Source: Bacillota bacterium (lineage in GTDB: Bacteria; Bacillota; Bacilli; Bacillales; Cytobacillaceae). Taken from it: a stretch of 32,203 nucleotides of DNA. A program made the position numbers and the translations under genes. Below the pieces are notes generated by a model. The model saw only the letters and a list, made by a program, of their open reading frames with translations, was not told the DNA's origin and searched no databases. Every line of letters starts with the position of its first letter. Positions within the stretch are counted from its first letter, which is position 1. This document shows, one piece after another, positions 15,255 through 22,045 of this stretch. The stretch spans positions 1 through 32,203 of the forward strand of contig JAUZPL010000046.1 of assembly GCA_030705955.1 (NCBI GenBank). Direction: 5' to 3'.

Positions 15255-15929
15255 TTATTCAAGCCTTTCTTTCTTTTGTTCTTGCAAATAGTTATAGAAC
15301 GATGCATTTGAAGCAGTAATGTATGGTACTAACCAAATAAAACCAATGCCCAATGTTAGGACTGCCACAATACCCCAGCCAATAAAGCTTAATGAAAGTA
15401 AAAAATACTTCCATTTAAATCCATGCATTAACTGGCGACTCTTTGTAATAGCGGCATTTGGGCTTAATTCTGGATGATCTTTCAAGATATAATAGGCTTG
15501 TGAATAGGCTAATGATTTAATAATTCCAGGAATGATTAATAATAAAAACCATAAAAGAGTATAAATCATGGTTAAAAAGTATACTCCGATAATTTTAAAA
15601 TATTTATCAGCCTCAAATCCTTGAAATAAATGTTTAAAGGATACTTGTTTATTTCTATTCATTTCTAAAAAAGTAATGTCATATCCATAGATGACAGGGA
15701 ATAGGGCAACTGTAAAAATCCATGAAACGAACTGTGCTGCTGGTGGAGGACCCTCTTGACTAGAAAAAACATTTGCCCCCCCACTAAATAGCGTTTCAAT
15801 TATAGAAGGGATAAGTGAATAAATAGCAAAGGTTAAAATGGAAAGTAAAATGGCTAATCCCCAACGCCCCTTTAATGTGTCTCTTGCGTCCCGTTTAATT
15901 TCTCTGATTCTCAAGGTTTTCGCCCCCAT
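15255..15929 (-). CDS. DUF975 family membrane protein
   Basis: A 224-residue multi-pass membrane protein of the DUF975 family, widespread in Firmicutes and of unknown function. The N-terminal IREIKRDARDTLKGRWG followed by a hydrophobic helix is the family hallmark. Later come several helices and the motif ITKSRQLMHGFKWKYFLL, typical of the second half. About five or six membrane segments are visible. The ATG at 15929 is used here, with only a weak AGGTCA upstream. A TTG at 15914 has GGGGGCG 6 nt upstream and would give a protein starting LRIREIK, equally consistent with the family, so the exact start is open. It is monocistronic, ending at its own hairpin. Confidence 0.8.
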   Translation of the reverse strand: MGAKTLRIREIKRDARDTLKGRWGLAILLSILTFAIYSLIPSIIETLFSGGANVFSSQEGPPPAAQFVSWIFTVALFPVIYGYDITFLEMNRNKQVSFKHLFQGFEADKYFKIIGVYFLTMIYTLLWFLLLIIPGIIKSLAYSQAYYILKDHPELSPNAAITKSRQLMHGFKWKYFLLSLSFIGWGIVAVLTLGIGFIWLVPYITASNASFYNYLQEQKKERLE

Positions 15930-16010
15930 TAATATTGACCTAAAAACAAGGTATACAATATTTAGAAAAATATGTATATAAAAATTTGTTTGAGCAACAA
16001 AATAGATATA

Positions 16011-16799
16011 CTATTTCACTAAACCGAGCTTTTGTAATCCAACATAAATGCCTGAATGGTTTACATCTGTTGTCCTATGTTTTGCATAAGCAAAAAGATC
16101 AGGATGGGCATTTCCCATTGCAAAGCCTTCTCCAACATTCAATAACATTTCCTTATCATTCATCCCATCACCAAATGCAATAGAGCTTTCCTTAGGAATG
16201 CCAAGATACTCTAAAACTCTTTTTACTCCAAATCCTTTATTAACATTGTCCCGAATCACATCATAACAATGAAAATATTTTTCAACATTTACTTGAGACA
16301 AATGAATGCTTTTATCAAAATCATATGAGGCGCGCTCTTTACCTTTAATATTTAAAATGGTTATTCCTAAAACCTCATTTAAAATATCGAAGCTAAAGGG
16401 TTCATTTTGATGTAAATGAAAGCTTTTCATAAAATCTTTTGAAATAGCGGAGTCGATTGAAGTCCAACTATTACTTTTATTTGTGTAAAGGACTACCTCG
16501 TGTTCGTATAAATTAACAATTTTTAAAAAATGCTCAACTGTTTCTGCCTTCATTGGTTCTTGAAAAAGATCTTCCCCATGATAAATACCATATGCCCCGT
16601 TGTAGCCAATGAAAGAGTTTATCTTTAGTTCTTTGGCAAGCTCTTTTATTTCATGAAGTGGTCTTCCAGTTGCAAGGAAAATCTCCATTCCATTATCCTG
16701 TAGCTGAGACACAGCATCTTTTGTGGATTCTTCAATTGAATTATCCGGTCTAAGAATTGTTCCATCAATATCTAAAAATAAGAGCTTGTAATTCCCCAT
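16011..16799 (-). CDS. Cof-type HAD family hydrolase
   Basis: A 262-residue soluble phosphatase of the haloacid dehalogenase superfamily, Cof/YkrA-like subfamily with a type IIB cap. Motif I is FLDIDGT (nucleophile Asp10, Asp12), motif II is LATGRP, the motif III Lys lies in GVKRVLEYLGI, and motif IV is AFGDGMNDKEM. The family dephosphorylates sugar phosphates, flavin mononucleotide or similar metabolites with Mg2+; the substrate is not predictable. The ATG has AAGGAGAAC about 9 nt upstream. It lies between the DUF975 and DUF998 genes on the same strand, but the gaps suggest separate units. Confidence 0.9.
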   Translation of the reverse strand: MGNYKLLFLDIDGTILRPDNSIEESTKDAVSQLQDNGMEIFLATGRPLHEIKELAKELKINSFIGYNGAYGIYHGEDLFQEPMKAETVEHFLKIVNLYEHEVVLYTNKSNSWTSIDSAISKDFMKSFHLHQNEPFSFDILNEVLGITILNIKGKERASYDFDKSIHLSQVNVEKYFHCYDVIRDNVNKGFGVKRVLEYLGIPKESSIAFGDGMNDKEMLLNVGEGFAMGNAHPDLFAYAKHRTTDVNHSGIYVGLQKLGLVK

Positions 16800-16889
16800 T
16801 TATTAAAGTTCTCCTTAAATTTTTGTGATGTTCTACTTAGTCTACCACTAATTTTAATAAAAACAGTATTTACAAGCCATTATCTTTAT

Positions 16890-17543
16890 TTAGATTCTAA
16901 AAAATTTATTCGTTTCATCGCTATTTATTCTTTTATTTAATTTCTTTAATTCAATTGAAAGAATGAAAATCCACTGTAAGAATGCACCAATTGTTAATCT
17001 TTCGTACAATCCGCCAAAGGGAGAGTTGTTTGCTACACTGGCTGCTGCCATTCCGCCTGTAACAAAAAGAAAAAGGAAGGATACGAAAGTATAAATTGAA
17101 AATGCTTTCAAACTTGAATATTTTATTAATTTTGAAAGGGAAAGGACCATTGTAAACATGGTTAAAAGGGAGCTTAAAATGGCTAAAATAAGATGGATAA
17201 TACCAGCTTTGGTCATGACGACTCCACGAGGGTCCTGCGGGAAGAAAAGGATAATAAAACCAATTAATCCAATCAGCATGATTAGACAAGCCATTAGTTT
17301 CATTTTCATTCCTGAAATGACCTCAAAATATTGGAACAGTCCAAGTCCAAATAATAGTAGGGATACATTATATAAAATAAATAAAAATTGTACGAAGGGC
17401 ATTTTAGGGGCATTCGATGCTATTAATTCACTTACAGTGTTATATAAGTGACTGTAATTTTCCATTTCAAAACCACCAATCAAACAGGCAAAAACATAAA
17501 AAATAGGTGCCACTATTCCGAAAATAGGGTAAAACTTTTTCAC
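16890..17543 (-). CDS. DUF998 family membrane protein
   Basis: A 217-residue integral membrane protein with about six hydrophobic helices, matching the DUF998 family. Its typical N-terminus combines a first helix (FGIVAPIFYVFACLIGG) with a loop containing YNTVSELIASNAP, and the FFPQDPRG motif between helices 3 and 4 is also present. No biochemical role is established. The start is GTG at 17541-17543, with AAGGAG about 10 nt upstream. No operon partner is evident. Confidence 0.8.
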   Translation of the reverse strand: MKKFYPIFGIVAPIFYVFACLIGGFEMENYSHLYNTVSELIASNAPKMPFVQFLFILYNVSLLLFGLGLFQYFEVISGMKMKLMACLIMLIGLIGFIILFFPQDPRGVVMTKAGIIHLILAILSSLLTMFTMVLSLSKLIKYSSLKAFSIYTFVSFLFLFVTGGMAAASVANNSPFGGLYERLTIGAFLQWIFILSIELKKLNKRINSDETNKFFRI

Positions 17544-17656
17544 CTTTAAACCACTCCTTTTTTCAGTTGTTTAGTACATATACTTCATCATATTTTGGAA
17601 TAGGTAGATAATATGGTTTATTCTTTTAAATTTAAATGAACAAAATGCCATAAAAA

Positions 17657-17683
17657 AAAACCATCTTTTTTTAAGATAGTTTT
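17657..17683 (-). terminator. Terminator of the downstream-facing MFS gene
   Basis: AAAAC-c-ATCTT (17657-17667) pairs with AAGAT-a-GTTTT (17673-17683), with one internal mismatch. On the minus strand a run of T (complement of 17652-17656) follows. It lies about 100 nt past the stop of the MFS gene at 17783. Confidence 0.6.
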
Positions 17684-17782
17684 CTTAATAAATTCCCTTA
17701 TATTTAATGTGCTAGCACTTCGATAGCAGTTGATAACAATGTTATATATGTTTGATATTTTTTTTTTTTTTGAAGAGTATTT

Positions 17783-19051
17783 TTACTCAGATAAAGTCGT
17801 TTCTTTTTCAATATTGATTTGAATATTTTCGTGAGCTAATTTTGGTAAAATCATAAAATAATAAAGACCAACTCCTATTAAGAGAATTCCAATTACGTAA
17901 TAAATGCTTTCAACACTTACAAATGCCGGGAAAATAATGGCTATGACACCAAGCGAAAATGAGTGTGCTGCCATCATTAATGGGTCTATCCATCCTGATA
18001 CTCTGCCCATAAATTTTGGATTAACCAGTTCATTCATCCACCCGGAAATGGCAATATTTACAGGTGCCAATATAATCCCCATTAAAAAAACAAAACCAAA
18101 ATATATCCAAACATTTAATAGTGTCCCTAGAACAAATGACAAAATACCAGACAATAAAACTCCCCCAATAATAACCCGGTATGCTTTAAATTGTTGAATC
18201 AATTTGTTTCCAATTGAACTCCCAATAATATATCCAATCCCAAGAAATATAGAAAAAAATGAGGCGTACTCTTCGTAATTGCTTGGTGCCAGTTTATATT
18301 TCATTGTAAAAATTGGCATGACGGCAAATCCTCCATTAATCAAACCAAAAACAAGAAAGCCGTAAATAATTGATTTTAATAGCTTGAAATGAAAAATATA
18401 TTTAAAGCCATCCTTAAAGTCGGAAAGAACGTTCCTAAAGTTTATCTCTTTCATCCTTGTTCTCCCATTAGGAGTGCGGACCTCCTGTGGAATCTGGCAG
18501 CTTCGAATCAATATGGCGGAAAATATGAAACTTACACCATCAATGACAACTGAACCAGTAATTCCTAAATAATGATATGATATTGCACCAAGCCCAACAC
18601 CAAAAAGCATAAATAATCCCATTACAGCCTGATTTAAACCGGAAGCCTTCATATATTGGTCCTTATCTAGGACACCCTGTAATATACTCATTTCTGCAGG
18701 TGCAAAAAATTTTGATACCGCACTACGGGCAAAAAGAATAAGGAATACGGAAAATAATCCATGAAAGCTAATGGCGATAAATAAACAAGCAGTTAAAACA
18801 GCTCTAATCCAATCAGAATTTACAGCAATCTTCTTCCGATCGAAACGATCTGCTAAAACTCCAACTAGATAGAAAACTAGAAGGGTTGGAAAGGAGTACA
18901 TTAACTCTGCAATGGTTGCATAATAGGGCTTCTTACTAAAATGGTCGAGTAAATAAAATGCAAATGCCATGTTGCCAATCGTTGAACCCATCTGTGAACC
19001 AAAGGTGGCAAGAAAGAGTTTTGTAAATAACCTATTTTTAAAAATATCCAT
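17783..19051 (-). CDS. MFS transporter (MFS_3 / TetV-like)
   Basis: A 422-residue major facilitator of the MFS_3 group, which includes macrolide and siderophore exporters. About 12 helices are visible. The helix 2-3 loop reads GVLADRFDRKKIAV, and FAPAEMSILQGVLDKDQYMKASGLNQ is a hallmark of this group. Substrate is unknown. The ATG at 19051 has AAGGAGATG about 11 nt upstream. It shares family and loop motifs with the MFS gene at 27198, but the two are far apart and not obviously recent duplicates. A run of 14 T (17758-17771) lies just past its stop, outside the coding region. Confidence 0.85.
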   Translation of the reverse strand: MDIFKNRLFTKLFLATFGSQMGSTIGNMAFAFYLLDHFSKKPYYATIAELMYSFPTLLVFYLVGVLADRFDRKKIAVNSDWIRAVLTACLFIAISFHGLFSVFLILFARSAVSKFFAPAEMSILQGVLDKDQYMKASGLNQAVMGLFMLFGVGLGAISYHYLGITGSVVIDGVSFIFSAILIRSCQIPQEVRTPNGRTRMKEINFRNVLSDFKDGFKYIFHFKLLKSIIYGFLVFGLINGGFAVMPIFTMKYKLAPSNYEEYASFFSIFLGIGYIIGSSIGNKLIQQFKAYRVIIGGVLLSGILSFVLGTLLNVWIYFGFVFLMGIILAPVNIAISGWMNELVNPKFMGRVSGWIDPLMMAAHSFSLGVIAIIFPAFVSVESIYYVIGILLIGVGLYYFMILPKLAHENIQINIEKETTLSE

Positions 19052-19289
19052 TAAAATTTATCATCTCCTTTTCAAAACCCAAAATATAGGATTTATTCCA
19101 TTTTCTATTATAATAATAAATTGAACGATATGGAAACAAAGAAAGAGGAGAAATTAAATTTCCATTCAGAAAAGCTCCTTATAAATGCTATGAAAAGAAA
19201 ATAATGGTTTAGATTGAATTTATTCCACATAAGCTTTAATAACTGAAAATTCCCTCATAAAAAAATGACCTATGAAAATATATATTTTA

Positions 19290-19298
19290 TGGTATAGT
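19290..19298 (+). promoter_or_regulatory. Extended -10 promoter of the que operon
   Basis: TGGTATAGT forms an extended -10 (TGn plus TATAGT at 19293-19298). No strong -35 is seen, which is common with extended -10 promoters. A start near 19305 would place the whole riboswitch in the leader. Confidence 0.55.
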
Positions 19299-19332
19299 AA
19301 TGAAGGAAATTAATTTAATCCGCTTAGGGCGG

Positions 19333-19366
19333 AAGAGGTTCTAGCTACCCTCTCAAAAAAACTACG
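19333..19366 (+). promoter_or_regulatory. PreQ1-I riboswitch aptamer
   Basis: AGAGGTTCTAGCTA followed by CCCTCT and an A-rich tail ending in AAACTA is the class I preQ1 aptamer. P1 is AGAGG (19334-19338) with CCTCT (19349-19353), and the tail ACTA folds back on the loop to make the H-type pseudoknot. It binds 7-aminomethyl-7-deazaguanine and lowers expression of queuosine precursor genes. A small extra hairpin, TCCGC/GCGGA (19319-19333), sits directly in front. Confidence 0.95.
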
Positions 19367-19370
19367 AGGA

Positions 19371-19401
19371 ACAGTACTGCTTTCTTAGTAGTGCTGTTTT
19401 T
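19371..19401 (+). terminator. Attenuator of the preQ1 riboswitch
   Basis: ACAGTACTGCT (19371-19381) pairs with AGTAGTGCTGT (19387-19397) over 11 bp, including two G-U pairs, around a 5-nt loop and followed by TTTT. It lies 5 nt beyond the aptamer and 28 nt ahead of queC, so preQ1 binding probably promotes premature termination. Confidence 0.85.
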
Positions 19402-19424
19402 CTATTTTAAAGGAGTATGTCAAT

Positions 19425-20084
19425 ATGAATGATGAAAAAGCAATTGTTGTCTTTAGCGGGGGCCAAGATAGTACTACATGCTTATTTTGGGCTCTTCAAC
19501 ATTTTAAAGAAGTGGAAGCCGTAACGTTTAACTACAATCAACGACACAGTTTAGAAATAGAATGTGCATCAAAGATAGCTAAGGAACTAGGTGTGCTCCA
19601 CCATATTCTTGATATGAGTCTATTAAACCAACTCGCGCCGAATGCATTAACTAGAATGGATATTAAAGTGGAGGATGGGGTAGATGGGGGGCTTCCTTCC
19701 ACATTTGTTCCGGGTAGAAATCTATTATTTTTATCTTTTGCTGCAGTTTTGGCCAGTCAAGTTGGAGCAAAGCATGTTGTGACTGGTGTTTGTGAAACGG
19801 ATTTTAGTGGATATCCAGACTGTCGTGACGTTTTTATTAAATCATTGAACGTTACCTTAAATCTTTCAATGGTTACCCAATTTGTTATTCATACACCACT
19901 GATGTGGTTAAATAAAGCAGAAACTTGGAAATTAGCGGATGATCTTCATGCTTTGGATTTTGTTAGAGAAAAAACATTAACATGTTATAACGGAATTATT
20001 TCTGATGGCTGTGGCGAATGTCCGTCATGTAAATTGAGACAAAGAGGGTTGGATGAATACCTCAAGAGTCGAAAGGAGTTCTAA
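19425..20084 (+). CDS. queC: 7-cyano-7-deazaguanine synthase QueC
   Basis: Converts 7-carboxy-7-deazaguanine to preQ0 using ATP and ammonia, a step of tRNA queuosine synthesis. The 219 residues begin with the PP-loop ATPase motif [18 protein letters not shown] and [11 protein letters not shown] are family signatures. A C-terminal four-Cys cluster (CYNG...[10 protein letters not shown]) binds zinc. The length matches B. subtilis QueC. The ATG has AAAGGAG about 10 nt upstream. It is the first gene of the queC-queD-queE-VUT operon, controlled by the preQ1-I riboswitch and attenuator in its leader. The gap to queD is 3 nt. Confidence 0.97.
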   Translation: MNDEKAIVVFSGGQDSTTCLFWALQHFKEVEAVTFNYNQRHSLEIECASKIAKELGVLHHILDMSLLNQLAPNALTRMDIKVEDGVDGGLPSTFVPGRNLLFLSFAAVLASQVGAKHVVTGVCETDFSGYPDCRDVFIKSLNVTLNLSMVTQFVIHTPLMWLNKAETWKLADDLHALDFVREKTLTCYNGIISDGCGECPSCKLRQRGLDEYLKSRKEF

Positions 20085-20087
20085 AAC

Positions 20088-20570
20088 ATGTATGGCTTTC
20101 GAATTGTTGATAAACTGCAAAAAATGAATGAAGACATAAAAAAAGAACAATTAAAATACCATTCAAAACGTGTTTTAGTCAGTAAAGAGTTTGCATTTGA
20201 TGCTGCCCATCATTTACATGACTATGATGGAAAATGCAAAAATTTACATGGCCATACCTACAAAGTTATATTTGGAGTTAGCGGCTATTTGGATAGCAGG
20301 GGCTTGGCAATTGATTTCGGTGATTTGAAGGAAATTTGGAAAAATGAAATTGAAATTTTTCTTGATCATAGGTATTTAAATGAAACCCTTCCACCGATGA
20401 ACACGACAGCTGAAAATATGGTTGTCTGGATGTATGAAAAGATGGTAGAAGCGTTGGAACAGACTGAAAGAAAAAAACAATATGTTGGTGCTAAAGTTGA
20501 GTTTGTAAGATTATATGAAACACCAACAAGCTATGCGGAAGCCAGAAGGGAATGGATGGAGATTGAGTAA
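20088..20570 (+). CDS. queD: 6-carboxy-5,6,7,8-tetrahydropterin synthase QueD
   Basis: Makes 6-carboxytetrahydropterin from dihydroneopterin triphosphate (the GTP cyclohydrolase product) for preQ0 synthesis. The 160 residues show the zinc His in FDAAHHL and in LHGHTYKV, the catalytic Cys in GKCKNLHGH, DFGDLK, LDHRYLNE, NTTAENMV and the C-terminal ETPTSYAEA substrate loop. The N-terminal stretch of about 30 residues before the core is somewhat longer than in short QueD proteins but usual for Bacillus. The ATG has AAGGAG about 10 nt upstream, inside the end of queC. The stop overlaps the start of queE. Confidence 0.95.
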   Translation: MYGFRIVDKLQKMNEDIKKEQLKYHSKRVLVSKEFAFDAAHHLHDYDGKCKNLHGHTYKVIFGVSGYLDSRGLAIDFGDLKEIWKNEIEIFLDHRYLNETLPPMNTTAENMVVWMYEKMVEALEQTERKKQYVGAKVEFVRLYETPTSYAEARREWMEIE

Positions 20571-21291
20571 ATTACCAATAATGGAGATTTTCGGGCCCAC
20601 CATTCAAGGTGAAGGTATGGTGATTGGTCAAAAAACAATGTTTGTTCGTACTGCTGGCTGCGACTATTCTTGTAGCTGGTGTGATTCTTCTTTTACGTGG
20701 GATGGTTCTGGTAAGAGTGAAATTAAAATGATGGATGCCAATGAAATATGGGCAGAACTGAAAAGCCTTGGAGGAGACGGTTTTTCATTTGTGACCATTT
20801 CAGGAGGCAATCCCGCTTTGTTGGGAAATCTAAATTCTTTAGTTGATCTTTTAAAAGAAAATAATATTAGGATTTGTCTAGAGACGCAAGGGAGTAAATG
20901 GCAGGATTGGTTCATTCATATAGATGAACTGACCATTTCACCAAAGCCGCCAAGCTCAAAAATGATTACGAATTTTTCAGTCCTTGATTCAATAATAAAC
21001 AATCTAAAACAAAATGATTTAAAACAGAACGTTAGTCTGAAAGTAGTTATTTTTGATGAAATTGATTTTGAGTATGCAAAGGGAATCTATCAAAGGTATG
21101 AAGGTGTTCCAATCTATTTTCAAGTAGGAAATGAACATCTAACATTATTGGATAATGTGGAGTTAACATGTATTCTTATGAAAAAATATGAATGGTTAAT
21201 TAACAAAGTAATGGAAGATCACGATTTAAAAAATATTAAGGTTCTTCCACAATTACACACATTTGTTTGGGGTAATAAAAGAGGAGTTTAA
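20563..21291 (+). CDS. queE: 7-carboxy-7-deazaguanine synthase QueE
   Basis: Radical SAM enzyme that converts 6-carboxytetrahydropterin to 7-carboxy-7-deazaguanine. The cluster motif C-x3-C-x2-C lies in AGCDYSCSWCDSSF near the N-terminus, followed by FVTISGGNPAL, the SAM-binding GGxP-like segment. The frame is open from an ATG at 20515, but that would embed 16 extra residues within queD. The TTG at 20563 gives 242 residues, close to the 243 of B. subtilis QueE, and overlaps the queD stop by 8 nt, so I chose it. The ribosome site is ambiguous (GGATGGAG very close, AAGGG 12 nt away), which suggests translational coupling with queD. Confidence 0.93.
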   Translation: MSKLPIMEIFGPTIQGEGMVIGQKTMFVRTAGCDYSCSWCDSSFTWDGSGKSEIKMMDANEIWAELKSLGGDGFSFVTISGGNPALLGNLNSLVDLLKENNIRICLETQGSKWQDWFIHIDELTISPKPPSSKMITNFSVLDSIINNLKQNDLKQNVSLKVVIFDEIDFEYAKGIYQRYEGVPIYFQVGNEHLTLLDNVELTCILMKKYEWLINKVMEDHDLKNIKVLPQLHTFVWGNKRGV

Positions 21292-21308
21292 AGGTGAGGG
21301 GGCAACAT

Positions 21309-21851
21309 ATGAGAATTTTACTATATTTAGTTTCAATTGTAAGTGCTAACGTAATTACAGCTGCTTTGGCACCTGTGAAATTTGGGATTTTTATTATACC
21401 AATGGGAACATTTCTTGTTGGTGCCACTTTTATTTTGCGGGATTTGGTTCAAAATAAAGTGGGAAAGAAGAAGACTTATTTATTTATCGGCATAGCGCTT
21501 CTTTTATCTGCACTTGTTTCATTTTATTTAGGTGATACATTACTTATTACGTTTGCTTCTGCTATTTCATTTATAGCTTCTGAGTCAACTGACACAGAGA
21601 TTTATAGCCGCTTAAAATTACCAATGAGCTGGAGGGTATTCTATAGTGGATTAGTTGGAGGATTCTTAGATTCCGTCCTATTTGTCATTATTGGTTTAAG
21701 TCCATTAGGTGCCAACTTTTTACCGTGGGAGGCTGTTCCAGCAGCAATCGCAGGTCAGATTATTTTTAAAACTGTAGTTCAAGGAATGGGCGGGTTTATT
21801 TTACATCTTTTTGAAAGCCGGTCAAATCAAACGATGGTTTCAAATCAATAA
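21309..21851 (+). CDS. VUT/YhhQ family queuosine-precursor transporter
   Basis: A 180-residue integral membrane protein of the VUT family (YhhQ, formerly DUF165), which imports queuosine precursors such as preQ0 or preQ1. About six hydrophobic helices are seen. FGIFIIPMGTFLVGATFILRD is the typical acidic-Arg motif, and ASESTDTEIYSRLK matches the conserved E...D segment. ATG 21309 has GAGGGGG 6 nt upstream and is preferred to the GTG at 21294. It follows queE closely and ends at a hairpin, so it is the last gene of the riboswitch-controlled operon. It occupies the place where queF (preQ0 reductase) is found in B. subtilis; no queF is present in the window. Confidence 0.9.
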   Translation: MRILLYLVSIVSANVITAALAPVKFGIFIIPMGTFLVGATFILRDLVQNKVGKKKTYLFIGIALLLSALVSFYLGDTLLITFASAISFIASESTDTEIYSRLKLPMSWRVFYSGLVGGFLDSVLFVIIGLSPLGANFLPWEAVPAAIAGQIIFKTVVQGMGGFILHLFESRSNQTMVSNQ

Positions 21852-21860
21852 TGAAAATAG

Positions 21861-21884
21861 GAGTCTGTCCAAAAGGATGGGCTC
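21861..21884 (+). terminator. Terminator of the que operon
   Basis: GAGTCTGTCC (21861-21870) pairs fully with GGATGGGCTC (21875-21884), allowing three G-U pairs, around an AAAA loop. TTGTTTT follows. It lies 9 nt after the transporter stop. Confidence 0.85.
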
Positions 21885-21984
21885 TTGTTTTAAAATGAAA
21901 AAAATTGAACTTAATGAACGTTCAGCTCCGAAGTATAGGGTGTGTGCTTATATATGAATTTGAAGATTTAAAGGCATTTTTAAT

Positions 21985-22019
21985 ATACCCATACCCGTAG
22001 TTGTATTTTGTGTTATACT
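21985..22019 (+). promoter_or_regulatory. Promoter and candidate CstR site of the sulfur unit
   Basis: TGTTATACT (22011-22019) is an extended -10. In place of a -35 there is a tandem ATACCC-ATACCC-G (21985-21997) in AT-rich flanks, the kind of short C-tract bordered by AT recognised by CsoR/CstR tetramers. Since a CstR-like gene closes this unit, autoregulated repression at this site is likely. The operator is a direct repeat rather than a clean palindrome, so the match is not decisive. Confidence 0.5.
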
Positions 22020-22045
22020 TCACTTAGAACAACTAGGAGGGAAAT

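Noticed and set aside
17758-17771. T14 tract as a phase-variation switch
   Set aside because: It lies outside any coding region or promoter spacer that I can identify.
17904-18197. Open frames antisense to the MFS and other long genes
   Set aside because: They mirror the codon pattern of the true genes and have no ribosome sites or family features.
20515-20562. ATG 20515 as queE start
   Set aside because: It would add 16 residues encoded inside queD and exceed the known QueE length; TTG 20563 fits better.
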